A stretch of DNA of 64,000 nt from DASWNP01 sp036399175 (GCA_036399175.1 DASWNP010000046.1:186001-250000); one strand, 5' to 3'; counted from the stretch's first letter, positions 8,156-19,229 are shown. Notes: a model not told the origin generated them from the sequence alone. Numbers and translations are program-made.

Positions 8156-8983
8156 TTACTGAAGCACGAAGTTGTAGGTAATTACGCCGGAAACTTTGAC
8201 GGGCTGCCCCGAAAGGAGCGTCGGCGTAAAGCGCGCCTGGCGTGCCGCCGCGACTGCCGCCTGCTGCAAGAGCGGGTGGCCGGAAACGGCCTGTGCCGAA
8301 ATCACGCGGCCGCCTTCGTCCACGACAATCTGCACGGTCACGGTGCCGGAGGCACGCGCGGCGCGGGCAATCGCCGGGTAGGGCGGCTGCGGCTTGCTGA
8401 TGGCTTTACCGTTCAGCACGCCGCCTGAGACGATGGTCTTCGGCTTGGGCGGCGGAGTCGGCTTCGGCGCAGGAGGCGGAGGCGGCTCGTCGTCGTCGGC
8501 TTTGACGACGGGGCCGACGGCGTTACCCGTGCCGCCGCCACCACCGCCGCCCGTCGACGGCCCAATCGGGCCGACGGGGCCGGATGAAGGAGGCGCGTCG
8601 TAGTCACGATTGCCGACCACGACCGGCACGTTGCGTGCGACCTCTTTGGTCTCCACTCTCGCCACTTCCTGCGATTTGACGACCGGCGCGATGACCGAAA
8701 TCTCCTGCCTCATCGAAACCTGCGGCTCTTTCGAGGCGGCGGGCTTCGACTCGGCCGGCTTCTGCTCCTGCTTCACCTCCGGCGCAGCCGCCTGCGGCAC
8801 AGGCGCAACCAACGTCACAAGCTCAAGGTTCTGTGCGTCGAGATGCGCGTCGTACCAGAAGACGCTGCCGATGGCTATGGCGGCCAGCAGGATGCCATAG
8901 ATGATGAACGTCCCGGCGAAGAACGAACCCTTGCGCGCGAGGTCGTCCTTGTGCGAGCCGGACTCGACTAAACTGTCGAACAT
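8156..8983 (-). CDS. TonB family energy-transducing protein
   Basis: A 275-residue protein with a short cytoplasmic end, one TM anchor (about 22-42: GTFIIYGILLAAIAIGSVFW), a long Pro/Lys/Glu-rich periplasmic spacer containing a Gly-rich run (about 150-158) and a poly-Pro run, and a C-terminal TonB domain (about 195-275) with AISKPQPPYPAIARAARASG and VTVQIVVDEGGRV. GGAGGA lies about 10 nt before the ATG. It is the first gene of the operon exbB-exbD-exbD-TPR lipoprotein and would couple the inner-membrane motor to outer-membrane receptors. The 475 nt upstream probably contain the operon promoter. Confidence 0.93.
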   Translation of the reverse strand: MFDSLVESGSHKDDLARKGSFFAGTFIIYGILLAAIAIGSVFWYDAHLDAQNLELVTLVAPVPQAAAPEVKQEQKPAESKPAASKEPQVSMRQEISVIAPVVKSQEVARVETKEVARNVPVVVGNRDYDAPPSSGPVGPIGPSTGGGGGGGTGNAVGPVVKADDDEPPPPPAPKPTPPPKPKTIVSGGVLNGKAISKPQPPYPAIARAARASGTVTVQIVVDEGGRVISAQAVSGHPLLQQAAVAAARQARFTPTLLSGQPVKVSGVITYNFVLQ

Positions 8984-9458
8984 TGTTTTTTCTTCCTCCC
9001 TTTCCGTTGCCAGGTGGATCAGGGGTCGTAAACTTTTTATCCGTCAAAAGAGCTTGAAATAGCTGCTACTTCAAAAAAGTCGGATGAAAGCTCCGCTCGG
9101 CTATCAAATTTTCTTAAAAGTTTGGGGGGCAGCAGTAGAAACGCGAAAGCGGCGGTCGGACGCAATTGTCTGGAAATGCGTCTCGACTGGGGCAGCCCTT
9201 TTCGCCCACTGCGAGGGGAAGACTATCGAACTGTTCGGCGGCCAAACGGGCGCTTCTCAGAAAACACCTGTGCCCAAACGTCCGTCTTTCATTCCATGAA
9301 AGAACGGACGCATTTGTTAACTTATTTGATTGGCCAGCAACGCGCTCAGTCTATGTCGCAAAGCTAGTTGAAGTCAAGGGCAAAAAAGCTTTTCCGCGAC
9401 GCCTTTCGGGCAATTCTTCGAGCCGACGCGCCGAAGGCGGCGTTTGCTCCTGCCGCCT
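8984..9458. other. Intergenic region, tonB operon upstream / secF downstream
   Basis: A 475-nt stretch with no convincing gene. Short open frames lack Shine-Dalgarno sites and family similarity. The part next to tonB is A/T-rich and likely holds the promoter of the minus-strand operon. At 9433-9460 a 9-bp perfect stem (GAAGGCGGC/GCCGCCTTC, 10-nt loop) overlaps the secF stop codon; it lacks a T-run, so termination there is only possible. Confidence 0.5.
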
Positions 9459-10517
9459 TCAGCGCGTGGCGGCGCTAGCCTTCGGGTTCTGCGCGACGGG
9501 GCGCGTGCGTCCGCCGCCGCGCGGCGTCTGTCCGCCGACGCCGCCGCCTCGCGCGGGCGTGCCCTGCGTTTTCGCAGAGTCGAGGCGCTGCTGCCACCAG
9601 ACCATAATCGGGTTGGAGATGGCGATGGTCGAGTAGGTTCCGAAGACGATGCCGATGAGCAGCGCAAGCGAGAAGGGGCGAAGCACTTCGCCGCCGAAGA
9701 GCACGAGCGCGACGACCGAGAGGAAGACGAGCCCCGAAGTGATGATGGTGCGCGAGAGCGTCTGATTGATGGCCTCGTTGGTGGTGTCGTAGAGCGAGGC
9801 GCGACGGTGTAGGCGCAGGTTTTCGCGCACGCGGTCGAAGGTGACGATGGTGTCGTTGACGGAGAAGCCGACGAGCGTCAGAAGCGCGGCGATGACCGTC
9901 AGGTTCACTTCCCACTGGAAGATGGAGAAGAAGCCGAGCGTGACGAGCACGTCATGGAAGACGGTGATGACCGCCGCCGCGCCGTACGTCCACTCGTAAC
10001 GGAAGCCGATGTAGAGCATGATGCCTACGAGAGCCAGGAGCGTCACCGTGATGGCCTGATTACGCAACTGCTCGCCAGCCACCGCGCCGACCGCCTCCGT
10101 GCCGATAATCTGGTAGCCCGCCTCCGGCCCCAGAGACTTCAGAGCCTCTTCGACCTTCGTGCGGCCAATATCGACCTGCCCTTCGCTCTGCGCCTCCTGC
10201 CCTTCGCCCTGCCGCGAGACCTTAATCAGAAACTCGTCGTTTTTGCCGACGACCGGCTGAATGATGGCGTCGCCCACGCCCGCCTTCGAGAGCGAGGCTC
10301 TCAAGGTGTCGGCGGCGGGCGGCTTCTGGAATTTGGCCGTCACCATCGTGCCGCCGCGAAAATCCACGCCCTGATTAAAAGCGTCTGTGCCGCCCGGAAC
10401 TAACTGCCGCCCGACGGCCGAAACCAGCCCCGCCAGCATGATGACGATTGAGATAGAGAGCAGGATGCGGCGCTTGCCGAGCCAGTCGATATGAACGTCT
10501 TCGAGTATGCGAATCAT
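9459..10517 (-). CDS. secF: Protein translocase subunit SecF
   Basis: A 352-residue RND-family membrane protein that works with SecD to pull preproteins through SecYEG using proton motive force. The ATG at 10517 (MIRILEDVHIDWLGKRR) fits SecF. The first TM follows at once, then a periplasmic loop with the SecF signature GVDFRGGTMV and a long insert containing a Gln/Glu-rich stretch, then five TM helices with GFSVNDTIVTFDRVREN, matching the conserved SecF helix 4-5 region. The Ala/Gly/Arg-rich C-terminal tail is unconserved. No Shine-Dalgarno is visible; a heptad hairpin arm ends 7 nt before the start codon. It is downstream of secD with 90 nt between them. Confidence 0.96.
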   Translation of the reverse strand: MIRILEDVHIDWLGKRRILLSISIVIMLAGLVSAVGRQLVPGGTDAFNQGVDFRGGTMVTAKFQKPPAADTLRASLSKAGVGDAIIQPVVGKNDEFLIKVSRQGEGQEAQSEGQVDIGRTKVEEALKSLGPEAGYQIIGTEAVGAVAGEQLRNQAITVTLLALVGIMLYIGFRYEWTYGAAAVITVFHDVLVTLGFFSIFQWEVNLTVIAALLTLVGFSVNDTIVTFDRVRENLRLHRRASLYDTTNEAINQTLSRTIITSGLVFLSVVALVLFGGEVLRPFSLALLIGIVFGTYSTIAISNPIMVWWQQRLDSAKTQGTPARGGGVGGQTPRGGGRTRPVAQNPKASAATR

Positions 10518-10524
10518 AAGAACT

Positions 10525-10603
10525 CGTGAATTGTAAATCGTCAATCGTGAATAGCAATCGTAAACAGCGGTTTCTATTTACGATTCACGATTCACGATTG
10601 ACG
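10525..10603. repeat. Heptad-repeat hairpin, word ATCGTSA/ATCGTRA
   Basis: 30-nt arms at 10525-10554 and 10574-10603 are complementary at 25 of 30 positions, built from ATCGTNA heptamers. It occupies almost the whole secD-secF junction (stop 10608, start 10517). The word is shared with the elements at 220, 34049 and 56981. Confidence 0.88.
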
Positions 10604-10607
10604 GCTG

Positions 10608-12311
<1,704 letters not shown>

Positions 12312-12324
12312 AATTCAGTTTTCA

Positions 12325-12405
12325 GTTTTCAGTTTTCGGTTTTCAGTTTTCAGTGAAAAGCACTCCGGCTCTTCTGCTGAAAACTGAAAACCGAAAACTG
12401 AAAAC
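12325..12405. repeat. Heptad-repeat hairpin, word TTTTCAG, perfect arms
   Basis: 29-nt arms at 12325-12353 and 12377-12405 match at all 29 positions, including the one odd heptamer (TTTTCGG) present in both. One extra heptamer continues toward the secD start codon. It fills the yajC-secD junction (yajC stop at 12409). Confidence 0.93.
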
Positions 12406-12408
12406 CAC

Positions 12409-12735
12409 CTATTTCTTTTCCTCTTCCGCCTGCATGCCTGCGACTGACGAGCGCGCGATTTCGAGCATCGTTTTATCGGCGCTGCGGACGATGAGCGACG
12501 TGTCGCGGACAGCCGTGACGGTGGCGATGATGCCGCCGCTCGTGACGATGCGGTCGCCGGCCTTGAGGTTGGCGATGGTCGCTTGCAGCTCGCGCTGGCG
12601 GCGGCGCTGCGGCACGATAATCAGAAAATAGAAGACGGCGAAAATGAGAATCATCGGCAGCAGTGGGCCGATGAAGCCGCCGATGCCGCCCGGCTGCGCG
12701 GGGGCTTGCTGGAAGAGAAGTGGCAGTGTGTTCAT
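12409..12735 (-). CDS. yajC: Preprotein translocase subunit YajC
   Basis: A 108-residue protein with one TM helix near the N-terminus (GFIGPLLPMILIFAVFYFLI) followed by VPQRRRQRELQATIANLKAG and a small soluble domain with DRIVTSGGIIATVTAV, the standard YajC pattern. The ATG at 12735 was chosen over a much longer frame because the preceding residues are unlike any YajC and overlap the end of tgt. It is an accessory component of the SecDF complex; tgt lies upstream and secD downstream in the same direction. Confidence 0.95.
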   Translation of the reverse strand: MNTLPLLFQQAPAQPGGIGGFIGPLLPMILIFAVFYFLIIVPQRRRQRELQATIANLKAGDRIVTSGGIIATVTAVRDTSLIVRSADKTMLEIARSSVAGMQAEEEKK

Positions 12736-12881
12736 CAATTTTTCCGAACGGAAACAGAATCGCTGGCGCGGGCGTGGGCGTGTCGCCTCGCGCGTCTCAC
12801 GCGCCGACTGGCCGCGTGCTCTCGAACCCGAAACCGTGTGGCTTTTATGCTCTCGACGGAGGCGACCGAAGGCGCGCGCAT

Positions 12882-14063
12882 TCACTCGACGCCGGAGCTG
12901 ATACGCTCTGTAAACTCTCGTCTAAATCGTGTGAATTCGCCAGACCGGATAGCTTGCCTGACACGTCGCATGGTGTCAAGGAAGAAAGCGAGATTGTGAT
13001 GGGTGAGAAGGATGCTTGCGAGCATCTCTCCTGTGGAGTAGAGATGGCGCAGGTAGGCGCGCGAGTGGCGGCGGCAAACGGAGCACGGGCAAGCCTCGTC
13101 GAGCGGGCGCGCATCGGTCGAGTAGCGCGCGTTTTTGATGTTCAATTTGCCGCGAGAAGTGTAAGCCTGCCCCGTCCGGCCGTTGCGCGTCGGCAGCACG
13201 CAATCGAACATATCGACGCCGCGCCAGACCGCTTCCAGGAGGTCTTCCGGCGTGCCCACGCCCATCAGGTATCGCGGCGCGTCCTGCGGCATACGCGGGG
13301 CGAGGTCTTCGACGACCTTGTACATCGAGCCCTTCTCTTCGCCGACGCTCAAGCCCCCGATGGCGTAGCCGTCGAAGCCTATCTCGACGGTACGAGCGAG
13401 GCTTTCGCGCCGGAGGTCGAGATGCGTCGCGCCCTGCACGATGCCGAAGAGAGCCTGCGCTCCGCTCACCCCTTCGCGCGCGGGGAGGCGTCCCAAGTCC
13501 GTCTCTTCGCGCTGCAAAGCATCGAAGCGCGAGCGCGAGCGTGCCGCCCAGCGCGCCGTCAGCTCCATGCTGCGGCGAGCCTCATCGGGCGCGGCGTCGC
13601 CGGGCGCACACTCGTCGAAGGCCATCACGATGTCGGAGCCGAGCGCGGCCTGTACCTCCATCGAGACTTCGGGCGAGAGAAAACGGAGGCTTCCGTCAAC
13701 GTGCGAGCGAAACTCGACGCCCTCTTCCGAGATGCGTCTGAGCGCGCCGAGACTCCAAACCTGAAAGCCGCCCGAGTCGGTCAGCATCGGCCTCTGCCAG
13801 CCGGTGAAGCGGTGCAGTCCGCCGCAGGCGCGTATGACCTCCGTGCCCGGTCTCAGCCAGAGGTGGTAGGTATTGCCGAGGATGATGCGAGCGTCTAGTT
13901 CTGCCTCTTCGAGCGCCTCGAAGCGCACGCCCTTGACCGTCCCGAGCGTCCCGACCGGCATGAAGACGGGCGTCTCAATCGTGCCGCGCCGCGTCTGCAA
14001 AAGCCCGACGCGCGCCTCGCCCTCGCGCGCCTCCACACTCCAACCTAAAGCCCCCTTATTCAT
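12882..14063 (-). CDS. tgt: tRNA-guanine transglycosylase
   Basis: A 393-residue enzyme exchanging guanine-34 for preQ1 in GUN-anticodon tRNAs, a step of queuosine synthesis. LTDSGGFQVWSL contains the general acid/base Asp; VDMFDCVLPTRNGR contains the nucleophilic Asp and RNA-binding loop; the C-terminal zinc site is seen as CPCSVC followed by His (SRAYLRHLY). Length and motifs are standard. It heads the tgt-yajC-secD-secF set. The start MNKGALGWSVEAREGEAR is 21 nt after the small membrane protein gene. Confidence 0.96.
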   Translation of the reverse strand: MNKGALGWSVEAREGEARVGLLQTRRGTIETPVFMPVGTLGTVKGVRFEALEEAELDARIILGNTYHLWLRPGTEVIRACGGLHRFTGWQRPMLTDSGGFQVWSLGALRRISEEGVEFRSHVDGSLRFLSPEVSMEVQAALGSDIVMAFDECAPGDAAPDEARRSMELTARWAARSRSRFDALQREETDLGRLPAREGVSGAQALFGIVQGATHLDLRRESLARTVEIGFDGYAIGGLSVGEEKGSMYKVVEDLAPRMPQDAPRYLMGVGTPEDLLEAVWRGVDMFDCVLPTRNGRTGQAYTSRGKLNIKNARYSTDARPLDEACPCSVCRRHSRAYLRHLYSTGEMLASILLTHHNLAFFLDTMRRVRQAIRSGEFTRFRREFTERISSGVE

Positions 14064-14084
14064 CGACGGTCGAAAGTCTCTCCT

Positions 14085-14363
14085 TCAGGCGTAGGCGTTC
14101 CAGAGTGGAAGCGCGAGCAGGAGGGCGATGCTCAGGAGGACGAGGGCGAAAATCAGGTAGAAGGCGACGAACTTGAGATAGTGCCCTCTGAGCGGCGATT
14201 TTGAGAGGCCGCCGAAGAGATGCGGCAGCGTGCGCGTGCGCGTCTGTAGCTCTTCGCGGGCGTGCGCTTCGAGGCGACGGGGCTGAGCGAGAGCCCTCAT
14301 GCCGTACGTCCAGACCACCGATGCGCCCATAATCGTCAACAACAGCTTGAAGATTTGCTCCAT
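14085..14363 (-). CDS. Small two-TM membrane protein, unknown
   Basis: A 92-residue protein that I do not recognise. A hydrophobic stretch at the N-terminus (about 5-25) and another at about 66-88 (FVAFYLIFALVLLSIALLLA) flank a basic hydrophilic middle with several Arg residues. It sits between the multi-GAF kinase (stop 14405) and tgt (start 14063), co-directional with both, so it is probably co-transcribed. GAGAG lies upstream of the ATG. The coding status is likely given the tight packing and good start, but the function is unknown. Confidence 0.6.
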   Translation of the reverse strand: MEQIFKLLLTIMGASVVWTYGMRALAQPRRLEAHAREELQTRTRTLPHLFGGLSKSPLRGHYLKFVAFYLIFALVLLSIALLLALPLWNAYA

Positions 14364-14404
14364 AGGTTTGCTTCTCTCTGCTCAAGAGACGTGCCCGAAC
14401 TCTT

Positions 14405-17400
14405 TCAGGAAATTCGCTCCGGCAGTCCGCCTTCGCTCGAAGGCGTGTCGGCGCGCGCCTCTTTCTCTATCCATTCTTCCACTTCGAGGACGGGCAGGCG
14501 GACGACGAAGGTCGCGCCCTGTCCCTCGCTCATCGCTTCGACCTGCCCGCCGTGAGCTTCGACCAATTCCTTGACGAGCGCAAGGCCGATGCCGAGGCCG
14601 CCGTGTCGGCGCGTCGCCGAGCTATCGGCCTGTCGGAATCTGTCCCAGATGAAGGGCAGGAAATCTTTGTTGATGCCCTCGCCCGTGTCTTCAACGTCAA
14701 TCTCTATCCAGCGCGAGCGACGAGGAGCGACGCCCCCCGCGCCTTCGCTCGTCTCGACGCCGAGATTGACGAAGCGCGAGCGGACGGTGATGCGCCCGCC
14801 TTCGGGCGTGAACTTGATGGCGTTCGTCAGCAGATTCCATAACACTTGCTGAATGCGCTGCGCGTCGGCGATGGTGAGCGGCAGTCCCTCTTCGAGTTGT
14901 TGTTGCAGCTCAAGACGACGCGCGAGGGCGGCCTGCCGGATGGCGCGCAAGGCGTTGGCGATGGCGGCGTTCGTGTCGAACAGCTCGCGCTCAAGGCGAA
15001 GCACGCCGCGCTGGATGCGTGAGAGGTCGAGGAGGTCGGAGATGAGCTGCGTGAGCGAGAGGGCGGCGGCGGTGATGGCGTTGATGCCGTCGGAAAGCTC
15101 TTCGTCCATCTGCACGGTCTGGCTCTCGGCGAGCAAATCGACCCAGCCCGTGATAGCCGTCAGAGGCGTGCGCAATTCGTGAGAGAGCGTGGCGAGAAAT
15201 TCGTCTTTGAGCCGGCTGGCCTCGCGCAGCTCCGAGATGAGGCGCGCGTTCTCAAGGGTTGAGCCGACGTGTGTGGCGACGGCTATCAGGAGGTCAACGT
15301 CGTCTTCAGACCAATGACGCCGCCGCATCGTCTGATGCCCGCTGATGGAGCCGATGACGCGCCCCTGATGGATGATGGGCACAATCATCAGGCTCTTTAC
15401 CTTTGTGCGGTCGATGAGGTCTTCGAGCCCTTCGGCGAGCGGGTGCTGGCGCACATCTTCGGCGAGGATGGGGCGTCGGCTCGTGCGCAGGGCGTAGCGC
15501 ATCGGCGAGCGCTCGCGCACGTCCGCCCAGCTCGTGATTGGCTCGACGCCCTCGGCGCACCACTCGCCGTAGTAGTCCTGATGCTCGCCTTCGGCGAAGA
15601 GCACGGCGATGCAACGGTCTAGCTCCAACACCTGTCCGATGCGCTCGATGACGGAGTTAATCTTCTCCTTCGGCTCGCCGCTTCGCTGCAACGACAGGAG
15701 CAGCCGGTTGACAATGGCCTCGCGCTCGGCCTGCGCCTGGATGGTTGCGAAGAGGCGCGCGTTGACGATGGTTTCGGCGGCCTGCGTGGCGAAGATTTCG
15801 AGCAGGCGAAGGTCGCGTTCGCGGAAGCCGCCCGCGCGGTTGGCAACGTAGATGAAGCCGAGCAGCTCGCGCTTGATGCGCATGGGGACGCTGAGGACAG
15901 AATGAATCTGGTAGCGTTCGACGAAGTCGCGGTTGAAGCGCGGGTCGTTTATGGGGTCGTTCGAGAGGAAGGGCTCGCCCGTCTGGTAGATAGGAGCGTT
16001 CTGGTTTTCGCGTTCCAGCCGGAACTGAAATTCCCTGACGACTTCGGGCGGCGTGTTATGGCAGCCGTGCGGCTCGGCCTGCACCGTGTTGCGACGCCGG
16101 TCGTAAGTGGCAATCAGGCACATCACGCCGCCCGTCAGCTTGGCGATGGCGCGCGCGAGGCGGGCGCTGATTTCCGAGGTGTCCGTCAGAGTCGAGAAGG
16201 TTCTGGAGATTTCGTAGAGGCCGCGCAACTCTTCCGTGCGATGACGGCTCGCCTCGTAAAGCTCCGCGTTGGTGAGAGCCACAGAGACCTGCCCGGCCAC
16301 AGTGCAGAGCAGCTTCTCTTCCTCTTCCGTCCATTCGCGCGCGCCCTTGCAATCGTGGACTTCCAGAAGCCCTTCGCGCGTGCCGCTGACGTGCACGGGC
16401 GCGGCCAGCGCGGCGCGCACGTCGAGGCGCGTGTAAAGCTCTATCAATTCGTCGCGCTCGGCCTCTTCGAGATTGCAGATGGAGATGGCCGAATCCGCCG
16501 CGAGCACGCGCCGCGCATAACTGCTCGCGCGCAGGGGCACGCGGTTCTCGCGCAGGCTCTGAACTTCCGGGCGACAGAGATATTCGTAGCCGACGAGCGC
16601 ATCGTCCGCCGACGGCTCGAATAAAACGATGTGACAGCGTTCGACGCCGAGCGCCTGTCCGAGCGTTTCGACCGTCTCCTGCAAGACTGTCGAAGGGTCG
16701 AGCGAGCTTGCCAGGTGACGACCGATGCGCCCGGCCAACGCTTCGCGCTTGGCCGCCGCCTCCATCTCGCGCGAGCGACGCTCGGACTGTTCGAGCAGCA
16801 GCATCTTTTCGATGGCGATGGCGAGCGGAGGGGCGAGACGTTCGAGCGCGAGCAGGTGTCGGCGTTTGTAGGCGTCGGGCGCGCGGCTCGTCAGGTTGAG
16901 GCTGCCGACGGCGTTGTGCGTCGAGAAGAGCGGGCAGCAGACTGCCGAGCGAAAGCCCTCGCGCTGCAAGTCTTCGTAGAGGTTAAAGCGCCGCTCGTTC
17001 TTCAGCTCGGGAATAACAATCATTCTGCGCTCGCGCAGGGCGGTCGCCGTCACAGACCCCTGCACGGGGCCGACCGCGCCTATCGAGAGCGAACCGACGC
17101 GCGAGCCCGACAGCGCGAAGACCCGCAAGTGTTCGCCGTCCGGCTCGCACAGCGCGATGGAGGCGCGGTCGAAGGGCACGAGCGAGCGCATCTGCTCGCT
17201 GGCGAGGCTGAAGACTTCGTCGATGGTGCGGCTCGAATTGACCGCCGCCACCACACGGTTGACGACCTCGACCTGCTCGGTCGCCTCTTGCAGGTAATTG
17301 AAGAGCGCGCGCATGCGGTCGCCGTCCACAGCGCCGCCCGCAGCGTCCGCATGCTGCGTTCCTCTCAGCAAACACAGCGTCGCCTCGCGCCCTCCCCAAT

Positions 17401-17659
17401 GACACGGCAGGCGCTCCAATGCGACTGCAACCCACCCGCGCTCTTCGCCCACGTACAAGCTCGCACGCTCCACCGCTTCGCCCTGCGCCGCCTCGAAAGC
17501 CAGAAGCGAGCCGACCTCCGCGCCCGCCAGCGCCTCCGGCGAAATCTCCACCAGCGCCGCGAAAGGACTGTTCGCGGCCAGCACGCGCCCCGCCGCCTCG
17601 TCGATGACAAGTGCCGAGTCGCTCGTCCGCTCAAACAGAGCCCTGAAGTCTGAGGTCAT
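14405..17659 (-). CDS. PAS/multi-GAF soluble sensor histidine kinase
   Basis: A 1084-residue kinase without TM segments. The start is the ATG at 17659 (MTSDFRALFERTSDSALVID); a longer frame runs into der and is not used. Domains in order: PAS (about 1-110), four GAF units (about 140-290, 320-480, 500-650, 680-830), HisKA with phospho-acceptor His in FLATLSHELRTPLTAITGW, and HATPase_c with N-box LLTNAIKFTPEGG, DTGEGI and GLGIGLALVKELVEAHGG. There is no receiver domain, so the partner regulator must be encoded elsewhere. GAF ligands cannot be told from sequence. The start lacks a Shine-Dalgarno; a heptad arm ends 6 nt upstream. It is co-directional with der. Confidence 0.9.
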   Translation of the reverse strand: MTSDFRALFERTSDSALVIDEAAGRVLAANSPFAALVEISPEALAGAEVGSLLAFEAAQGEAVERASLYVGEERGWVAVALERLPCHWGGREATLCLLRGTQHADAAGGAVDGDRMRALFNYLQEATEQVEVVNRVVAAVNSSRTIDEVFSLASEQMRSLVPFDRASIALCEPDGEHLRVFALSGSRVGSLSIGAVGPVQGSVTATALRERRMIVIPELKNERRFNLYEDLQREGFRSAVCCPLFSTHNAVGSLNLTSRAPDAYKRRHLLALERLAPPLAIAIEKMLLLEQSERRSREMEAAAKREALAGRIGRHLASSLDPSTVLQETVETLGQALGVERCHIVLFEPSADDALVGYEYLCRPEVQSLRENRVPLRASSYARRVLAADSAISICNLEEAERDELIELYTRLDVRAALAAPVHVSGTREGLLEVHDCKGAREWTEEEEKLLCTVAGQVSVALTNAELYEASRHRTEELRGLYEISRTFSTLTDTSEISARLARAIAKLTGGVMCLIATYDRRRNTVQAEPHGCHNTPPEVVREFQFRLERENQNAPIYQTGEPFLSNDPINDPRFNRDFVERYQIHSVLSVPMRIKRELLGFIYVANRAGGFRERDLRLLEIFATQAAETIVNARLFATIQAQAEREAIVNRLLLSLQRSGEPKEKINSVIERIGQVLELDRCIAVLFAEGEHQDYYGEWCAEGVEPITSWADVRERSPMRYALRTSRRPILAEDVRQHPLAEGLEDLIDRTKVKSLMIVPIIHQGRVIGSISGHQTMRRRHWSEDDVDLLIAVATHVGSTLENARLISELREASRLKDEFLATLSHELRTPLTAITGWVDLLAESQTVQMDEELSDGINAITAAALSLTQLISDLLDLSRIQRGVLRLERELFDTNAAIANALRAIRQAALARRLELQQQLEEGLPLTIADAQRIQQVLWNLLTNAIKFTPEGGRITVRSRFVNLGVETSEGAGGVAPRRSRWIEIDVEDTGEGINKDFLPFIWDRFRQADSSATRRHGGLGIGLALVKELVEAHGGQVEAMSEGQGATFVVRLPVLEVEEWIEKEARADTPSSEGGLPERIS

Positions 17660-17665
17660 AAAAAC

Positions 17666-17781
17666 GGGGATGGGGGTTGGGGGATAGGGGTTGGGGAAGA
17701 CAAAAAGCATGGGAAGAACCTTACAAGGAAAAGTTGAGAGATTTGGTTTCCCCCATCCCCCAACCCCTAACCCCCATCCCC
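17666..17781. repeat. Heptad-repeat hairpin, G-rich word GGGGNTN
   Basis: The 36-nt arms 17666-17701 and 17746-17781 are G-rich on one side and C-rich on the other, built of GGGGNTN heptamers; variable positions differ in several units. Further heptamer-like sequence runs over the der stop codon (17787) and encodes its last residues. It lies between der and the kinase. Confidence 0.88.
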
Positions 17782-17786
17782 CTTTC

Positions 17787-19229
17787 CTAACTCCTATCCC
17801 CCTTCTTTCTTTCGCTCCGGTGTCGCTCGATGATGCGGAGCGGCGTGGCGAAGAAGTCGAACTCTTCGCGCAGACGGTTTTGCAGGTAACGCTCGTAGGA
17901 GAAATGCAGCCCCGGCTTGCCGCCCGCCGTGAAGACGACGAAGCGCGGCGGGCGCACGCCGACCTGCGTGACGTATTTGACGTGCAGGCGCGAGCGACCG
18001 CCCTTGACGGGCGCGGGCGCGGTCGGAGCGCGCGGGCTGGCGACGGCGCGCTCGAAGAAGTCGTTGAGCTGCGAGGTCGAGACTCTGAAGTTACGCGCCT
18101 GGTTAGCACGCACGGCGAGCGGCAGGATGCGCTCGACGCGCTGCCCCTTCAAGGCCGAGATGGTGACGACCGGAGCCCATTCGAGAAACTTCATCTTGTC
18201 GCGCAGGTTTCTCTCGAACTCGAAGGGAGTGCCCGTCTCCTTGTTCTCTATCGCGTCCCACTTGTTGACGGCGATGATGACCGAGCATCCGGCCTCGACG
18301 GCGTAGCCGCCGATGTTCGCGTCGAGCGCGGCCACGCCTTCGACCGCGTCGATGACGACGACTGCCACGTCCGCCCGCTCCAGACTCCTTCGCGCCATCA
18401 CGACCGAAAGCTTCTCGGCCATCTCCTGCGTCTTGCCTTTGCGACGAATGCCGGCGGTGTCTATCAGTCGAAACTTCTGCCCGTCGGACTCAAGCACGGT
18501 ATCGACGGCATCGCGCGTCGTCCCGGCCACAGGCGAAACAATCACGCGCTCTTCTCCGAGCAGACGATTCAAAAGCGAAGACTTCCCCACGTTCGGACGC
18601 CCGACAATCGCCAGTCGAATCTCGCGCCGGAGAGCGCCGCTCTCATCATCCTCCGCCGCGCCCGCCTCGCCATCCTCCGACGCATCCTCCGCTTTCAATC
18701 GAGCCACCAGTGCGTCGAGCAAATCCCCTACGCCGTCGCCGTGTTCGGCGGCCAGAGGAATCACCTCCTTGAAACCGAACCTGTGAAACTCTCCCGCGTC
18801 GGCCTCCAGACGCGCCGCGTCCGTCTTGTTGGCCGCGACCAGAACTGTCTTGCCCGTCGTGCGAAGCAGCCGCGCTAACTCTTCATCCAGAGGCGTCGCG
18901 CCCGCGCGCACGTCTACCACCCAGACGAGCGCCTCCGCCTCGGCAATCGCAAACTCCGCCTGCTTCAGTATGTTCGACGGAATCACAGCCTCGTCGTCCG
19001 GCACGATGCCGCCCGTATCGACGACCGAGAAACGACGGCCAGCCCACTCCGTCTCGCCGTAGATGCGGTCACGCGTGATGCCCGGCTCGTCGCCCACGAT
19101 GGAGCGACGCTCGCCGACGAGACGATTAAAGAGCGTGGACTTCCCCACGTTCGGACGCCCGATAATCGCCACCAGAGGCAACGCCGCCGCGCGCCCTCGC
19201 TCCATCTTTTCCTTCTCACTTGTCTCCAT
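17787..19229 (-). CDS. der: Ribosome biogenesis GTPase Der (EngA)
   Basis: About 480 residues with the tandem GTPase arrangement unique to Der. G domain 1 has GRPNVGKST near the N-terminus, DTGGI and NKTD; G domain 2 has GRPNVGKSS, DTAGI and NKWD; a KH-like domain with the end YLQNRLREEFDFFATPLRII follows. It is required for 50S assembly. The start is uncertain: ATG at 19229 is given; a GTG at 19238 and an ATG at 19205 are possible. The last residues (ERKKGDRS) are encoded partly by heptad-type sequence from the element at 17666-17781. The linker between the G domains is Asp/Glu/Ala-rich and longer than usual. Confidence 0.95.
   Translation of the reverse strand: METSEKEKMERGRAAALPLVAIIGRPNVGKSTLFNRLVGERRSIVGDEPGITRDRIYGETEWAGRRFSVVDTGGIVPDDEAVIPSNILKQAEFAIAEAEALVWVVDVRAGATPLDEELARLLRTTGKTVLVAANKTDAARLEADAGEFHRFGFKEVIPLAAEHGDGVGDLLDALVARLKAEDASEDGEAGAAEDDESGALRREIRLAIVGRPNVGKSSLLNRLLGEERVIVSPVAGTTRDAVDTVLESDGQKFRLIDTAGIRRKGKTQEMAEKLSVVMARRSLERADVAVVVIDAVEGVAALDANIGGYAVEAGCSVIIAVNKWDAIENKETGTPFEFERNLRDKMKFLEWAPVVTISALKGQRVERILPLAVRANQARNFRVSTSQLNDFFERAVASPRAPTAPAPVKGGRSRLHVKYVTQVGVRPPRFVVFTAGGKPGLHFSYERYLQNRLREEFDFFATPLRIIERHRSERKKGDRS

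Noticed and set aside
9433..9460. Intrinsic terminator at the secF stop
   Set aside because: The 9-bp stem is perfect but no T-run follows on the minus strand, so I mention it only under the intergenic region.
17660..18109. N-terminal 150-residue extension of the multi-GAF kinase
   Set aside because: It is Ser/Arg-rich, overlaps der on the same strand in another frame and crosses the G-rich hairpin; the PAS domain starts cleanly at the ATG at 17659.
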